Shown: piece after piece, positions 17,125 to 24,429 of the stretch
Numbering within the stretch: the first letter of the stretch is position 1
How the letters are laid out: each line of letters starts with the position of its first letter
Source of the DNA: a virus
Reading direction: 5' to 3' (one strand)
IMG/VR virus record: IMGVR_UViG_3300025383_000015
Location: 1-64,000 of that record
DNA: 64,000 nt
The notes under the pieces: generated by a model
Databases searched by the model: none
Seen by the model: only the letters and a program-made list of their open reading frames with translations
Told to the model about the DNA's origin: nothing
Position numbers and translations under genes: made by a program

Positions 17125-17582
17125 TTGTAGTCAGGTGCAATAACTGGTGGAACTGGTGCTGCAGTAGGAACCGCAGGATCAGCAACCACTGGAGCAGCAG
17201 GTGCTGCAGGGGTTGTATCCACTGGAGCAGCAACAGGTGCGGTTGGCGCAGCAGGTGTGATTGATCCATCAGTAGCAGAGACTGTCATATCAGTTCCTGC
17301 TTGACGTGCTTCTACGGCAAGATCAGCAGCAGTCTTAGCCTGAGTATCGACTGCAGCAAATGCTGCGTTGATTTCGTCGAGTGTCAACTTGCCGTCATCC
17401 ATAAATCCACGAGCCAACTTTTCGATAACAGTTGCACATGCGGTAAGTCCTGCAACGGTCATTGCCTTAAGAGTTGAAATGTGTGCGATAGCACCAGCAC
17501 CGATAACTCCGAGAGCGCTTGCTGTGAAGGCTGCGACTATGCGCATCAACACGTTCCAAAATAGTTTGATATTGTCTTTCAT
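17121..17582 (-). CDS. Holin-like membrane protein with Pro/Ala-rich tail
   Basis: 153 residues. Residues ~5-35 form a hydrophobic segment (IVAAFTASALGVIGAGAIA) and a second weaker one follows. The middle (DDGKLTLDEINAAFA) is a helical motif common to actinophage membrane proteins of the holin group. The last 60 residues are Ala/Pro/Thr-rich, a likely wall-spanning or flexible spacer. It lies one side of the peptidase/endolysin group. Holin assignment is tentative. Confidence 0.6.
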   Translation of the reverse strand: MKDNIKLFWNVLMRIVAAFTASALGVIGAGAIAHISTLKAMTVAGLTACATVIEKLARGFMDDGKLTLDEINAAFAAVDTQAKTAADLAVEARQAGTDMTVSATDGSITPAAPTAPVAAPVDTTPAAPAAPVVADPAVPTAAPVPPVIAPDYN

Positions 17583-17598
17583 TTCAACCCCTAGGTTG

Positions 17599-17614
17599 CT
17601 AGAGCCCCCTCTAG
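17599..17614 (-). terminator. Short palindromic hairpin after HAD gene
   Basis: CTAGAG and CTCTAG pair around a 4-nt G/C loop and overlap the end of the HAD gene. No T run downstream. Possibly a 3'-end or translational coupling structure. Confidence 0.35.
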
Positions 17615-18072
17615 TTTGCCTTTTTTGCGTCTATGCCTTCCTTGCGGAACATTTTAACATTCTTCTTCTTATCGTCATATGCCTTCTTGACTTCAAAATT
17701 AGGCAAGATTCTCTCTTCAAGAATATGTTTCTTAACTTTTTTATCTTTTTCATCGTTATCGATGGGGCGCATATACAACTGGTCGTAAGGAACGCCGTTC
17801 TTGTGTAACCAGTTCTTTGTGTCAGAGCGATAATGGGCTGACCGAGCAGTCAGAATGATGACGTCTCGTCCCTTTTGTTTTGCTTCTTTTGCCAGTGCAA
17901 CCATGTGAGGAAAAGCGGGGGCATGATCAGCAGCCTGACGAAACTCATCGCTATTAATTTTATGTAATGCTTCATAGTCTTTAATATCTGCCAGAGTTCC
18001 GTCAAGGTCGAAGATAACGGCCTTTTTGCTGCGCTTATTGCGCCCAATCTCAAAAGAGTCGTTTTTATCCAT
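17611..18072 (-). CDS. HAD-superfamily phosphatase (PNK 3'-phosphatase type)
   Basis: 153 residues. Motif I is AVIFDLDGTLADI (DxDGT nucleophile), motif II is VIILTARSAHYRSDT, and the rest resembles the phosphatase half of T4 polynucleotide kinase (NGVPYDQLYMRP). HAD enzymes of this type remove phosphate from nucleotides or from DNA/RNA 3' ends, in RNA repair or nucleotide salvage. No kinase domain is fused and no RNA ligase was recognised, so the substrate is unknown. Confidence 0.75.
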   Translation of the reverse strand: MDKNDSFEIGRNKRSKKAVIFDLDGTLADIKDYEALHKINSDEFRQAADHAPAFPHMVALAKEAKQKGRDVIILTARSAHYRSDTKNWLHKNGVPYDQLYMRPIDNDEKDKKVKKHILEERILPNFEVKKAYDDKKKNVKMFRKEGIDAKKAN

Positions 18073-18082
18073 TAGGCTATTA

Positions 18083-18394
18083 TCAATCAGCCTGAATGCC
18101 GATACTCTCTAAATACTTATCTTTCTCTGAAAGAAGGTAATCCTTAATCTCTTGCTGACGTGTTTCAATCATCTCTTCTGTCTTTGTAACCATATCTTGT
18201 TCTAATTCATCCTTGTGCTCGTTAAACTGCTCTACGGCGTAGTCCAGTACTGATTGAAATTTTGCGGCAGTAATCTGTGCCTCAGTCCAACGGTCTTCCG
18301 CTTCCTTATTACGCTTTGCAATAATCGCGTCTAGTTGGAGCGCTTGGCGCTCTTCAATCTTCTTTTGTCGGTTTGATTTATAGTAGGTTTCCAT
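18083..18394 (-). CDS. Helical coiled-coil protein, unknown
   Basis: 103 residues, nearly all charged and helical (KSNRQKKIEERQALQL; TEEMIETRQQEIKDYLL), without Cys. Predicts an extended coiled coil. It sits between the HslV-like peptidase and the HAD gene, 9 nt after the peptidase gene, so could be co-translated and act as an adaptor; that is speculation. Confidence 0.6.
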   Translation of the reverse strand: METYYKSNRQKKIEERQALQLDAIIAKRNKEAEDRWTEAQITAAKFQSVLDYAVEQFNEHKDELEQDMVTKTEEMIETRQQEIKDYLLSEKDKYLESIGIQAD

Positions 18395-18403
18395 GTCGGT
18401 ACC

Positions 18404-18976
18404 TTATCGTGTTTCTTGTACGTAAATACGTGTCTCTCCACCAGAGTAGACATCATACTCTTTAGCGGCGTCAATAGCGATCGCCATCTCTTTCTTTGCC
18501 TTTTCGATAGTGCTAAGGTCTTTCTTGTACAAAGAGCCTGCAGCAAAGTCTCCACCGCTACCAGATGAGGTAACACCGCGAATTTCACGGTCAAATGAGT
18601 AGTCCTCATCAACCCAGAAAACAACGCCCTGAACTGCAACGATAAACGCACCATCGTGCTGCGCGAACTCGCCATCGTCCTTCATGTCGTAGCCGCCATC
18701 AATAAATAACTTACGCATGGATGGAATAAATGTTCGAGCCATCCACTTGTCTAACTCATCGACAGTCATACGTGACTTGCGAGGCTTTGGTGCTTGCCAA
18801 GCCTTCTGCATCAAGTCCATACCGCGACCCATGCCACAACCAGCGATAAGAATGCCATTGTTGTTAATTACTTTGTCATTTGCCATTTGAAGGCGTTTGT
18901 ATTCACTAACGGTAGATTGGGTGTCTGCACCCATGACAACCCATCCATCTCCTTGGATTGCGGCAATAGTAGTCAA
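18404..18976 (-). CDS. Proteasome beta/HslV-like Ntn-hydrolase
   Basis: 190 residues. The sequence begins MTTIAAIQGDGWVVMGADTQ, so the Thr after Met would be the N-terminal catalytic Thr. Asp17 lies in GADTQ, a Lys equivalent to Lys33 in MANDKV, and the conserved SGSGGDFAAGSLY segment matches the SGSG loop of proteasome beta and HslV subunits. Proteasome-type peptidases degrade unfolded proteins with an ATPase partner; none (HslU, Mpa) is recognised in the window. Between the endolysin and a coiled-coil gene in the late region. Could process capsid or host proteins; role unknown. Confidence 0.85.
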   Translation of the reverse strand: MTTIAAIQGDGWVVMGADTQSTVSEYKRLQMANDKVINNNGILIAGCGMGRGMDLMQKAWQAPKPRKSRMTVDELDKWMARTFIPSMRKLFIDGGYDMKDDGEFAQHDGAFIVAVQGVVFWVDEDYSFDREIRGVTSSGSGGDFAAGSLYKKDLSTIEKAKKEMAIAIDAAKEYDVYSGGETRIYVQETR

Positions 18977-18999
18977 GAGTCCTCCTCTAGTAGTCGAAA

Positions 19000-19028
19000 G
19001 CCCCCCTAGCCTAGCAGACTAGAGGGGC
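19000..19028 (-). terminator. Terminator-like hairpin downstream of endolysin
   Basis: On the minus strand GCCCCTCTAG pairs with CTAGGGGGGC around a 9-nt loop and is followed by TTTCG. It separates the endolysin gene from the peptidase gene. Confidence 0.6.
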
Positions 19029-19056
19029 GTTCTGGTAAGTGTCCGATTTATCCTAA

Positions 19057-19851
19057 TTAGGCGTTTTGAAATATCTCCGCCCAAGTCTTAGGGCCAACAA
19101 TACCGTTTGAGTCCAAAGCATCAGATTGGGTCTGTACAGCCATGACAGCCTTCTTGGTAAGTGGGCCATATGAGCCGTCAGCGGTCAAATGGAGGGCTGT
19201 TTGGATCGCGGCTACGTTAGGGCCTGAATCTCCTGGTTGGATCGTTCCTGGGAACGGTAAAATGACTTTAGGGGCTGGTGTGGCTGGGTGTGAAGCGGCG
19301 GCTCCAGCATAGGCTGGACGGCCAAATCCGACCACGGTAGACCAGAGGTGGCGTGAGTTATTCGCCTTGTAGCCACGGACGTTAGAAGCGACTTCTCCGC
19401 CGTTATTTGGGCTGCCCTTAGGCTTGATGTCTGGAGAGGTGTTGCCCTCTACAGTGGTGATTGTGCCATCGCCATTATCCTTGAGTACAACACCTACGTG
19501 TTGAATAGGTGATGTTGGTGTGGCATTTGGAACGAATGAGAAGTAGATCAAGTCACCAGGCTGTGGGTGAGCATTTGCAGCATCTGCCCATGTGCCAGCC
19601 TTCTTGAATGCCGCAGCACCGTTTGGTGTGTAGACAGTGTTAGGGATAGTGACGCCTGCTTGATGGGCGCACCACATCATGAATGAGCCGCACCATGGTT
19701 GGAAATTAGCGCCAGTAAATGCGCCGTATGGTGTCTCGTTATCTTTTGGACCTTCAATAACACCGACCTGTGAAAGTGCTACTTCGAGGAAGCGAGCAGC
19801 AGTTCCTGGCTGTGCGTTAGTTACTGGTGGAATTGGTTTTGGGTCTGCCAT
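19057..19851 (-). CDS. Endolysin: CHAP amidase/peptidase with peptidoglycan-binding domain
   Basis: 264 residues. The N-terminal ~160 residues form a CHAP/NlpC-like papain fold: catalytic Cys in QPWCGSFMMWCAHQAG, His in PIQHVGVVLKD, and a third polar residue in TTVEGNTS. The C-terminal ~65 residues are a PG_binding_1 repeat (QPGDSGPNVAAIQTALHL, and GSYGPLTKKAVMAVQTQ). No signal peptide, as expected when a holin releases the enzyme. It cleaves host peptidoglycan at lysis. Small membrane genes nearby supply candidate holins. Confidence 0.92.
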   Translation of the reverse strand: MADPKPIPPVTNAQPGTAARFLEVALSQVGVIEGPKDNETPYGAFTGANFQPWCGSFMMWCAHQAGVTIPNTVYTPNGAAAFKKAGTWADAANAHPQPGDLIYFSFVPNATPTSPIQHVGVVLKDNGDGTITTVEGNTSPDIKPKGSPNNGGEVASNVRGYKANNSRHLWSTVVGFGRPAYAGAAASHPATPAPKVILPFPGTIQPGDSGPNVAAIQTALHLTADGSYGPLTKKAVMAVQTQSDALDSNGIVGPKTWAEIFQNA

Positions 19852-19905
19852 GGGATCTCCTTGTAGGGTTGAGCCTCAATTGTCTCAGTGTGATAGGTTT
19901 GCCAC

Positions 19906-20406
19906 ATGTCAAAAATAGTGAAATTAAGCAAAGAAGAGGTCAGAGCCTGCGCGGATGTAGCCCTTAATCGTTGGATGATGAAGTTTGGCTCTGTGGATCG
20001 CCCTAATTATGCAGGGGATAACAAACTTAAATTAGAGCCAGAGATTGCCGCTAACGTCCGATCTATCGTTGCTGAGTATGCCGTAGCCAAGTTGTATAAG
20101 CAGGCATTTACATTTCCGTTCTATCCCAACGAAGAACACCCATTTAGACAAGATATTGCCGATGTCGGAACAAATATCGAGGTAAAGTCAATTCGCACTC
20201 GTGATGAGATCCCAGTATTTCCTAAAGATATTCGACCAGGATGGTTGCTGGTAGGCGCTCGCGTGCTAGACCGTGACTACTACTCAGAGGTAGAAGTATT
20301 TGGTTGGATCAGAATGGAAGATGTACAACGAGATGAATGGCTCTATGCGCCAGAAGGTTCGTGGAGAATTCCACTCAATCAGTTTAGTGACGATCCTATT
20401 TCGTAA
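19906..20406 (+). CDS. PD-(D/E)XK nuclease-like protein
   Basis: 166 residues, encoded opposite to the late operon with only 54 nt between it and the endolysin start. DIADVGTNIEVKSIRTRDE contains the E-x-K pair of the PD-(D/E)XK nuclease fold, with the preceding Asp in strand position. The end is a beta segment. Very little leader precedes ATG 19906, suggesting an almost leaderless message; a weak TTGAGC/GATAGG pair lies upstream. Likely a DNA nuclease, possibly host-directed; substrate unknown. Confidence 0.6.
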   Translation: MSKIVKLSKEEVRACADVALNRWMMKFGSVDRPNYAGDNKLKLEPEIAANVRSIVAEYAVAKLYKQAFTFPFYPNEEHPFRQDIADVGTNIEVKSIRTRDEIPVFPKDIRPGWLLVGARVLDRDYYSEVEVFGWIRMEDVQRDEWLYAPEGSWRIPLNQFSDDPIS

Positions 20407-20505
20407 TTACTTAGCGATTTCACAGATGCACTTGCAAGAATCAACGGTGCAAACGCCGCTATCCATCTCGTGAAAGCATTTTGCGCAGGTGTACTTGACA
20501 CTCAC
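20407..20505 (-). CDS. Cys-rich mini-protein (zinc knuckle-like)
   Basis: 32 residues from GTG 20505, which overlaps the stop of the gene before it (GTGA). The sequence KYTCAKCFHEMDSGVC, followed by CKCIC near the end, holds six Cys and one His, a probable one- or two-zinc module. Too short for standard annotation. The coupled overlap and Cys pattern support a real gene. Confidence 0.5.
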   Translation of the reverse strand: MSVKYTCAKCFHEMDSGVCTVDSCKCICEIAK

Positions 20506-21089
20506 TGGTATTTCCGATCACGCTGCGCCTCTTCCATTGAGTCAAAGTGCTTAACAGGGAAGAAGTGGTTCTTAAACTGTTCAGCAGCAAGAGAGATGCG
20601 GTGATGACCGCCCAAGATTTGTGGCTTACGACTTGTACTCATAGTAGGTGTTTCTACTGATACGTGACCTTGAGGTGCACCCTTGGCCTTAGAAACAGAC
20701 TCAATAGATGATTCGGCACGGATACCTTTGCGAGCAAGGTATGGGCCGTTAAGATCACGCCATGCGCCACTGCGGTCGCGGTCAAACGCGTCCTTGCCGT
20801 AACGCTCGACACCTGTCATCTTAGATTCTTTTAACTTGCGATCCCATACTTCGTGGTCGCTCTCGCTTGCGAACACATTGTTAGGTAGCGGATTGCGATC
20901 GCCCTCAAATGGAGCATAGTGCTCTTTTAGTTCGCCACCAGTCATGAACATAGGCATATTGCCTTTAGCAATCTCGTGCCCTAGACCAAAGGCCTCCTGA
21001 CGAGATGCCTGCCTCTTACGAGTGTACGTCGCAAGACTCGACTCTGGAGCAGGGTTCTTCATTGGTTCATCTGAACCACCAATTGTCAT
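20502..21089 (-). CDS. ParB/sulfiredoxin-like nuclease-domain protein
   Basis: About 195 residues from ATG 21089 (GGAG four nt upstream). Longer starts at 21107 and 21131 exist, but 21131 lies inside the terminator hairpin. Near the C terminus, QILGGHHRISLAAEQFKNHF fits the GxHRxxAA motif of ParB-like nuclease domains. The rest is charged and probably helical. A second protein with this motif is at 23699-24199. ParB-like domains in phages act in DNA binding, nucleotide hydrolysis or modification; role unknown here. Confidence 0.6.
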   Translation of the reverse strand: MTIGGSDEPMKNPAPESSLATYTRKRQASRQEAFGLGHEIAKGNMPMFMTGGELKEHYAPFEGDRNPLPNNVFASESDHEVWDRKLKESKMTGVERYGKDAFDRDRSGAWRDLNGPYLARKGIRAESSIESVSKAKGAPQGHVSVETPTMSTSRKPQILGGHHRISLAAEQFKNHFFPVKHFDSMEEAQRDRKYQ

Positions 21090-21121
21090 CTGACTCCATG
21101 CCATGGCATAAGTATGAAACA

Positions 21122-21158
21122 CGGGGCGCATTTTTTAAGCACAAATGCTCTCGCGCCC
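21122..21158 (-). terminator. Strong hairpin after interrupted cupin
   Basis: GGGGCGC and GCGCCCC form a 7-bp GC stem with an inner AGCA/TGCT helix. On the minus strand GTGTTTC follows. It separates the cupin from the 20502-21089 gene and covers the first possible ATG of that gene. Confidence 0.6.
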
Positions 21159-21173
21159 CCAGGTTATTTCTTC

Positions 21174-21518
21174 CTAGAGTGCAGTACGACCATAATCATC
21201 ATCCAACCGCACGATGTCATCCTCACTCAATACATCACCCAGTTGCACCTCAATAAATACCAAAGGCTCACTGCCTGTATTGGCAATACGATGCGCATCC
21301 CCCTTGTCAATCACGAAGGCATCACCCACCTGGCATGGTGCATCCTGATCGTTGAATGTCACCGTTCCTTGGCCCGAAACAATCACCCAGTACTAAGAGC
21401 GATGCTCATGTGTTTGGTAGGAGAGTCGTTGGCCTGGTTCCACGGTGAGTGTCTTTACTTGGTGGTTTCCATTGTTATGGATGATTGTGTAACTTCCCCA
21501 TGGGCGGGTTTCTGTCAT
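21174..21518 (-). pseudogene. Phosphomannose isomerase-type cupin interrupted by in-frame amber codon
   Basis: The full frame starts at ATG 21518 (MTETRPWGSYTIIHNNGNHQ, then LTVEPGQRLSYQTHEHRS), then meets TAG at 21395-21393, and continues in frame as the second half of a cupin barrel (VSGQGTVTFN..., then GDAHRIANTG). Family members normally have a charged residue (often Glu) at that place, so a single GAG-to-TAG change is the simplest explanation. The ATG overlaps the preceding gene by 4 nt. The second half alone could restart at GTG 21386. TAG serves as a normal stop elsewhere in this genome, and no suppressor tRNA is seen. A real mutation, an assembly error or readthrough cannot be told apart here. 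Confidence 0.7.
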
Positions 21519-21691
21519 TTGTTATCCTCTTGATTCTCTGGGGCGGTCTCTGGCGTGTAGCGATCTTCCAAATAAAAGATATAGTCGGTGATTGTCTCGA
21601 TCTCATGCACCAGTGCAGGATCATGGCTGACCATTGACTTGAGAGTCAGTAGTCGTTCTAGTACGAGTTTCTTATAGTCCATCTGGCTCAT
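21515..21691 (-). CDS. Small helical protein (58 aa), unknown
   Basis: 58 residues starting MSQMDYKKLVLERLLTLKSM and ending PENQEDNK. Predicted helical, acidic. Its stop overlaps the cupin start (ATGA) and its start overlaps the coiled-coil gene before it. An alternative ATG lies three codons in. No family recognised. Confidence 0.6.
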   Translation of the reverse strand: MSQMDYKKLVLERLLTLKSMVSHDPALVHEIETITDYIFYLEDRYTPETAPENQEDNK

Positions 21692-21827
21692 CCTGAATCG
21701 TGGCCTTCTTTAACTTCTTCTTTAGTTTGTCATTTTTCTTCTTGAGGCGCTTGTTCTCCTCATAGAGGCTGACTAACTCTTGCAGGCGGGCCAATTCTGC
21801 TGATGATGGCTCGATCATATCTGTCAT
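21672..21827 (-). CDS. Leucine-zipper-like mini-protein (51 aa)
   Basis: 51 residues. ELARLQELVSLYEENKRLKK is followed by a Lys-rich heptad run, predicting a short basic coiled coil. ATG overlaps the previous stop by 4 nt. Could be a small DNA-binding or scaffolding peptide; unknown. Confidence 0.6.
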   Translation of the reverse strand: MTDMIEPSSAELARLQELVSLYEENKRLKKKNDKLKKKLKKATIQDEPDGL

Positions 21828-21979
21828 GCTAGGTCCTTCTCACAGAGGAGACAAAATACTCTCTCTGATACTTGGCTGATTACTTTGCGGTGTAATCCTA
21901 GGGCGCACTCTACTTTGTGAAATAGATGGCGATACTTTGTTGGGATTGCTAGGGCGATCTTTTCTCGTGTGCGGATCAT
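21824..21979 (-). CDS. Small CxxC protein (51 aa)
   Basis: 51 residues with a basic helical start (MIRTREKIALAIPTKYRHLF) and a C-terminal VFCLLCEKD. Overlaps the next gene by 4 nt and follows the previous gene's TAG stop directly. Single CxxC suggests a zinc or redox site shared in a dimer. Unknown. Confidence 0.55.
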   Translation of the reverse strand: MIRTREKIALAIPTKYRHLFHKVECALGLHRKVISQVSERVFCLLCEKDLA

Positions 21980-21980
21980 G

Positions 21981-22223
21981 CTAACTCCTTCTCAATAGGT
22001 TAAGTACGTCTTCTACAATATCGCCAGAGTATAGGTGAGCATATCTAGTTCGATAGTTGCGCCAACTTCTACAGGCATCATCGGTGCAGGTTTCCTTATC
22101 GTGGCCCTTAATGGTAGGGCCATGGCTCATCCACATACCGCAATCGCAAAAATCCCCACCATGCGGGCCAATGCCCCAATCGGTGCTTTTTGGGTAACCG
22201 TGCCTATTACAAAAATCGCTCAA
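21981..22223 (-). CDS. Cys/His-rich small protein
   Basis: 80 residues. The first 60 contain CNRHGYPKSTDWGIGPHGG, CDCGMW and CTDDAC, giving several Cys/His pairs likely to bind zinc. Coupled to its upstream neighbour by a 4-nt overlap. No family recognised. Confidence 0.55.
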   Translation of the reverse strand: MSDFCNRHGYPKSTDWGIGPHGGDFCDCGMWMSHGPTIKGHDKETCTDDACRSWRNYRTRYAHLYSGDIVEDVLNLLRRS

Positions 22224-22468
22224 GATAACTCCTTCTCAATGGCTTGGATGGTAGGGCAGGGGTATGGCATTTCAATTACTGAAATTGAACAAGCCTTACA
22301 CAGTTTGTTATTAGGCTTATGCATTTCCACCACTTTTTGAAGGGCAAAATAACTCTGCTGTATCAATATCCTGTGTTCTGTACCTGCATCAGACTGGTCC
22401 ATAGAGTTGTGGTTAAACATCTTCCAGTAACGCTGTTCTAGTTTTGCTAGCAATTGATCGTGTGTCAT
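22220..22468 (-). CDS. Small CxxC/YPCPT-motif actinophage protein
   Basis: 82 residues. The C-terminal LCKACSISVIEMPYPCPTIQ followed by AIE is a motif I recognise from small actinobacteriophage proteins (CxxC...YPCPT). The N-terminal half is helical. Function unknown. Confidence 0.6.
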   Translation of the reverse strand: MTHDQLLAKLEQRYWKMFNHNSMDQSDAGTEHRILIQQSYFALQKVVEMHKPNNKLCKACSISVIEMPYPCPTIQAIEKELS

Positions 22469-22641
22469 GACTTCTTCTTATCTGTGCCGTCACCTTTGTA
22501 TTTGCCGAGTACCCAATCGACATTCTGATTAAGGAGTGGATACAGAAACTCTTTAGGACTTCGTATAAAGAAGTCGTGTTGCATCAATACAGTAAATACT
22601 TGGAGGCGGACTTCTGCGATGAACTTATCGTCGTACTTCAT
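22465..22641 (-). CDS. Small unknown protein (58 aa)
   Basis: 58 residues from ATG 22641, which overlaps the preceding stop (ATGA). MKYDDKFIAEVRLQVFTVLM is a helical start; ends basic (KGDGTDKKKS). A longer start at 22659 exists but the overlap favours 22641. Unknown. Confidence 0.55.
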   Translation of the reverse strand: MKYDDKFIAEVRLQVFTVLMQHDFFIRSPKEFLYPLLNQNVDWVLGKYKGDGTDKKKS

Positions 22642-22817
22642 AGGTTTTCCTTTGCCCATTCTTCCCAGTACTCCCAGAACTCAGTGATATCAAGTGATTG
22701 ATCCGCTGACAACTCTTCAAGATATTCGAAGAAGTCATCATCTATCAGAATGATAGGCAGATCAATTAAATCGTTTGGTGAGTCATATAGATGCAAGACA
22801 GGTTTTACGGCAGCCAT
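22638..22817 (-). CDS. Acidic small protein (59 aa)
   Basis: 59 residues, strongly acidic (LIDLPIILIDDDFFEYLEEL and FWEYWEEW). The start overlaps the upstream stop (TAATG). Highly acidic small phage proteins often mimic DNA or bind host enzymes; here that is only a possibility. Confidence 0.6.
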   Translation of the reverse strand: MAAVKPVLHLYDSPNDLIDLPIILIDDDFFEYLEELSADQSLDITEFWEYWEEWAKENL

Positions 22818-23011
22818 TATGGTTTGACCGTCTTCTCTAGATACTCGATGACTTCGCAGTCAACATCGCATAGGTCGTTACTAATGATCTCGGCGACATA
22901 GGTAGATGCCACAGATTGTCTAATAGCCTGAACTAACTCTTCTCCCAGGTCTAATTGCCAGTTGTGGTACTTAGTCCAAGGCTTGCGCAGTGTGTACCCA
23001 AAGATTCTCAT
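22817..23011 (-). CDS. Small unknown protein (64 aa)
   Basis: 64 residues with WTKYHNWQLDLGEELVQAIR and two Cys in DLCDVDCEVIEYLEKTV. 4-nt overlap with the HNH gene. No family recognised. Confidence 0.55.
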   Translation of the reverse strand: MRIFGYTLRKPWTKYHNWQLDLGEELVQAIRQSVASTYVAEIISNDLCDVDCEVIEYLEKTVKP

Positions 23012-23457
23012 TCTCTTCCCGCCTCTATCTCTTGGCGTGTGATACGCCGTTTATATGTCCGAATACGATGGTGATTGGCGCAGACTATATCGCATTTGTC
23101 TAACTCGTCGAGTGTCTCTTGGATCGTGTTGGTGCGATACATCTTGGATATCTCGGTCAATTTGACGCCCCTGACATGGTCGGCGTCTAATACATAATAG
23201 GGGTGCTTTCCTGGATAGCCCTCATCGCGGCAATCCTGGCAACCCTTCTCTTCCTTGTACTTATTGACAAAGTCTTTGAGATTGGCGCGGTATGTGCGAC
23301 TGCGCTTAATGGTCTTATCTTTCTGACCTGGAGAGAATATATAGGAGAGGCTGGATTTAGATACGCCAACTATCTCTTGTATCTTGCGAAATGACTTGCC
23401 CTCTTCTCTCAGTTTGAGAATAAGGGCGCGTTTTTCTTCTGGTAATTTCTTTGGCAC
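23008..23457 (-). CDS. HNH endonuclease with N-terminal HTH
   Basis: 149 residues. Residues ~1-40 form a helix-turn-helix (EGKSFRKIQEIVGVSKSSLS). The C-terminal half has the HNH core: GCQDCRDEG (first zinc Cys pair), LDADHVRG (catalytic DH) and CDIVCANHHRIR (second pair with His). Probably a homing-type or host-nicking nuclease, or a packaging-related HNH. It lies next to tRNA-Gln, at the head of the small-gene operon, a usual site for such freestanding nucleases. Confidence 0.8.
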   Translation of the reverse strand: MPKKLPEEKRALILKLREEGKSFRKIQEIVGVSKSSLSYIFSPGQKDKTIKRSRTYRANLKDFVNKYKEEKGCQDCRDEGYPGKHPYYVLDADHVRGVKLTEISKMYRTNTIQETLDELDKCDIVCANHHRIRTYKRRITRQEIEAGRE

Positions 23458-23504
23458 TGGATCAACCTATACCAACGGTATAGACCTAACAGTACGAAAC
23501 GCCG

Positions 23505-23575
23505 CTCCCAGGCCTGGACTCGAACCAAGATACTCGCCTCCAAAGGGCGATGTCCTACCATTAGACGACCTGGGA
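23505..23575 (-). tRNA. tRNA-Gln (anticodon UUG)
   Basis: A cloverleaf folds on the minus strand: acceptor TCCCAGG/CCTGGGA with discriminator G, D arm with GTCTAATGGTAGGAC, anticodon stem TCGCC/GGCGA around the loop CTTTGGA (U33, anticodon TTG, G37), and T arm with TTGGTTCGAGTCCAG. No CCA is encoded. G37 after UUG is the pattern in actinobacterial tRNA-Gln, so position 37 fits. Codon CAA is decoded, a codon used heavily in the collagen-like fibres. Confidence 0.92.
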
Positions 23576-23588
23576 TAGGAGAGTGATC

Positions 23589-23699
23589 CTAGCCCAAACT
23601 GTTGGCGGCTACAGGTGTATCTGTTGGGGCAGTTCCGATGTTGTCTGACTCAGTCCGCATATCCTGCATATGGTTTTGAAACTGTTCTCTAGAGAGCAT
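23589..23699 (-). CDS. Small unknown peptide (36 aa)
   Basis: 36 residues (MLSREQFQNHMQDMRTESDN...). Its ATG overlaps the stop of the ParB-like gene (TAATG), which supports translation by coupling. Ends just before tRNA-Gln. Unknown. Confidence 0.45.
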   Translation of the reverse strand: MLSREQFQNHMQDMRTESDNIGTAPTDTPVAANSLG

Positions 23700-24199
23700 T
23701 ACATCAACTGCTTGAAGTGTCCTGGGTGGATATTGGTAGGAACGTAATCCTCTGTCTGGGGCGTTCCACGTCCGAAGTCCGTCATCATGGCTAGGTGACC
23801 GCCGATGCCCTGCTCTTTGTGTTCGGCTAGGTTACCTTGCCTATAGACCGTTACGGGGACGTGGGTTGCACCTGCCTGTATAGCGGCAGCCATTCTATGG
23901 TTGCCCTCACCGATGTAACCCCACTTGTTCTTGTGGTCATATGCCACCATGATGGGATTAGTAATGCCCTTGCCTGACTTGATATCCGAAGCGATGCTGT
24001 TGACGACCTCTCGGCTATTGGAGTGGGCATGCTCGCCCAGACGATCAAACTCCATCAACGGCTTTAACGAGTGAACAGAGACCATACCTGTAGCACTCTC
24101 GGTGGGGTCACCCTCTAGATGTCCCTTTCCTCCCGCATACTTCTGCTCCACATTCTCTGGGACAGGAATCCTAAACTGTTTGGAATTGAGGGCGCTCAT
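23699..24199 (-). CDS. ParB-like nuclease-domain protein
   Basis: 166 residues. GYIGEGNHRMAAAIQAGATH, followed by VPVTVYR, is a well-preserved ParB-like (GxxNHRxxAA) motif. Two upstream segments (NPIMVAYDHKN and SDIKSGKGI) fit the ParB_N fold. Member of the ParB/sulfiredoxin-like superfamily, which binds nucleotides or cuts DNA. The second such gene is at 20502. The role in the phage is unknown. Confidence 0.7.
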   Translation of the reverse strand: MSALNSKQFRIPVPENVEQKYAGGKGHLEGDPTESATGMVSVHSLKPLMEFDRLGEHAHSNSREVVNSIASDIKSGKGITNPIMVAYDHKNKWGYIGEGNHRMAAAIQAGATHVPVTVYRQGNLAEHKEQGIGGHLAMMTDFGRGTPQTEDYVPTNIHPGHFKQLM

Positions 24200-24429
24200 G
24201 GGTTCTGTTCCTTGTGTGCTTCCCAGGCTTCTTTCATTCCTTTTTTATCTGTCCAATTCCAAGATTGAATTGGTCCAAACTTATTAGTTTTAGTTGGATG
24301 TTTAATAGCGTAATCATCGCAGTGTTCGCATCCAAGGTTAACTCCGCCACGGTCAGTAAACTTAACCATCTTGTGGCGACGCTTGCCTGACTTGGTAAAT
24401 TGCTTGCCTAGGTTTTCTTCAGCGCTCAT
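24196..24429 (-). CDS. Small zinc-type protein, unknown
   Basis: 77 residues, basic, with GCEHCDDYAIKH as a CxxC-H-type zinc-binding segment and an aromatic tail (SWNWTDKKGMKEAWEAHK). Overlaps the next gene by 4 nt. Unknown. Confidence 0.55.
   Translation of the reverse strand: MSAEENLGKQFTKSGKRRHKMVKFTDRGGVNLGCEHCDDYAIKHPTKTNKFGPIQSWNWTDKKGMKEAWEAHKEQNP

Noticed and set aside
21393-21395. Genome-wide amber recoding
   Set aside because: TAG ends other genes normally (for example at 21981-21983), and no suppressor tRNA was found in the window.
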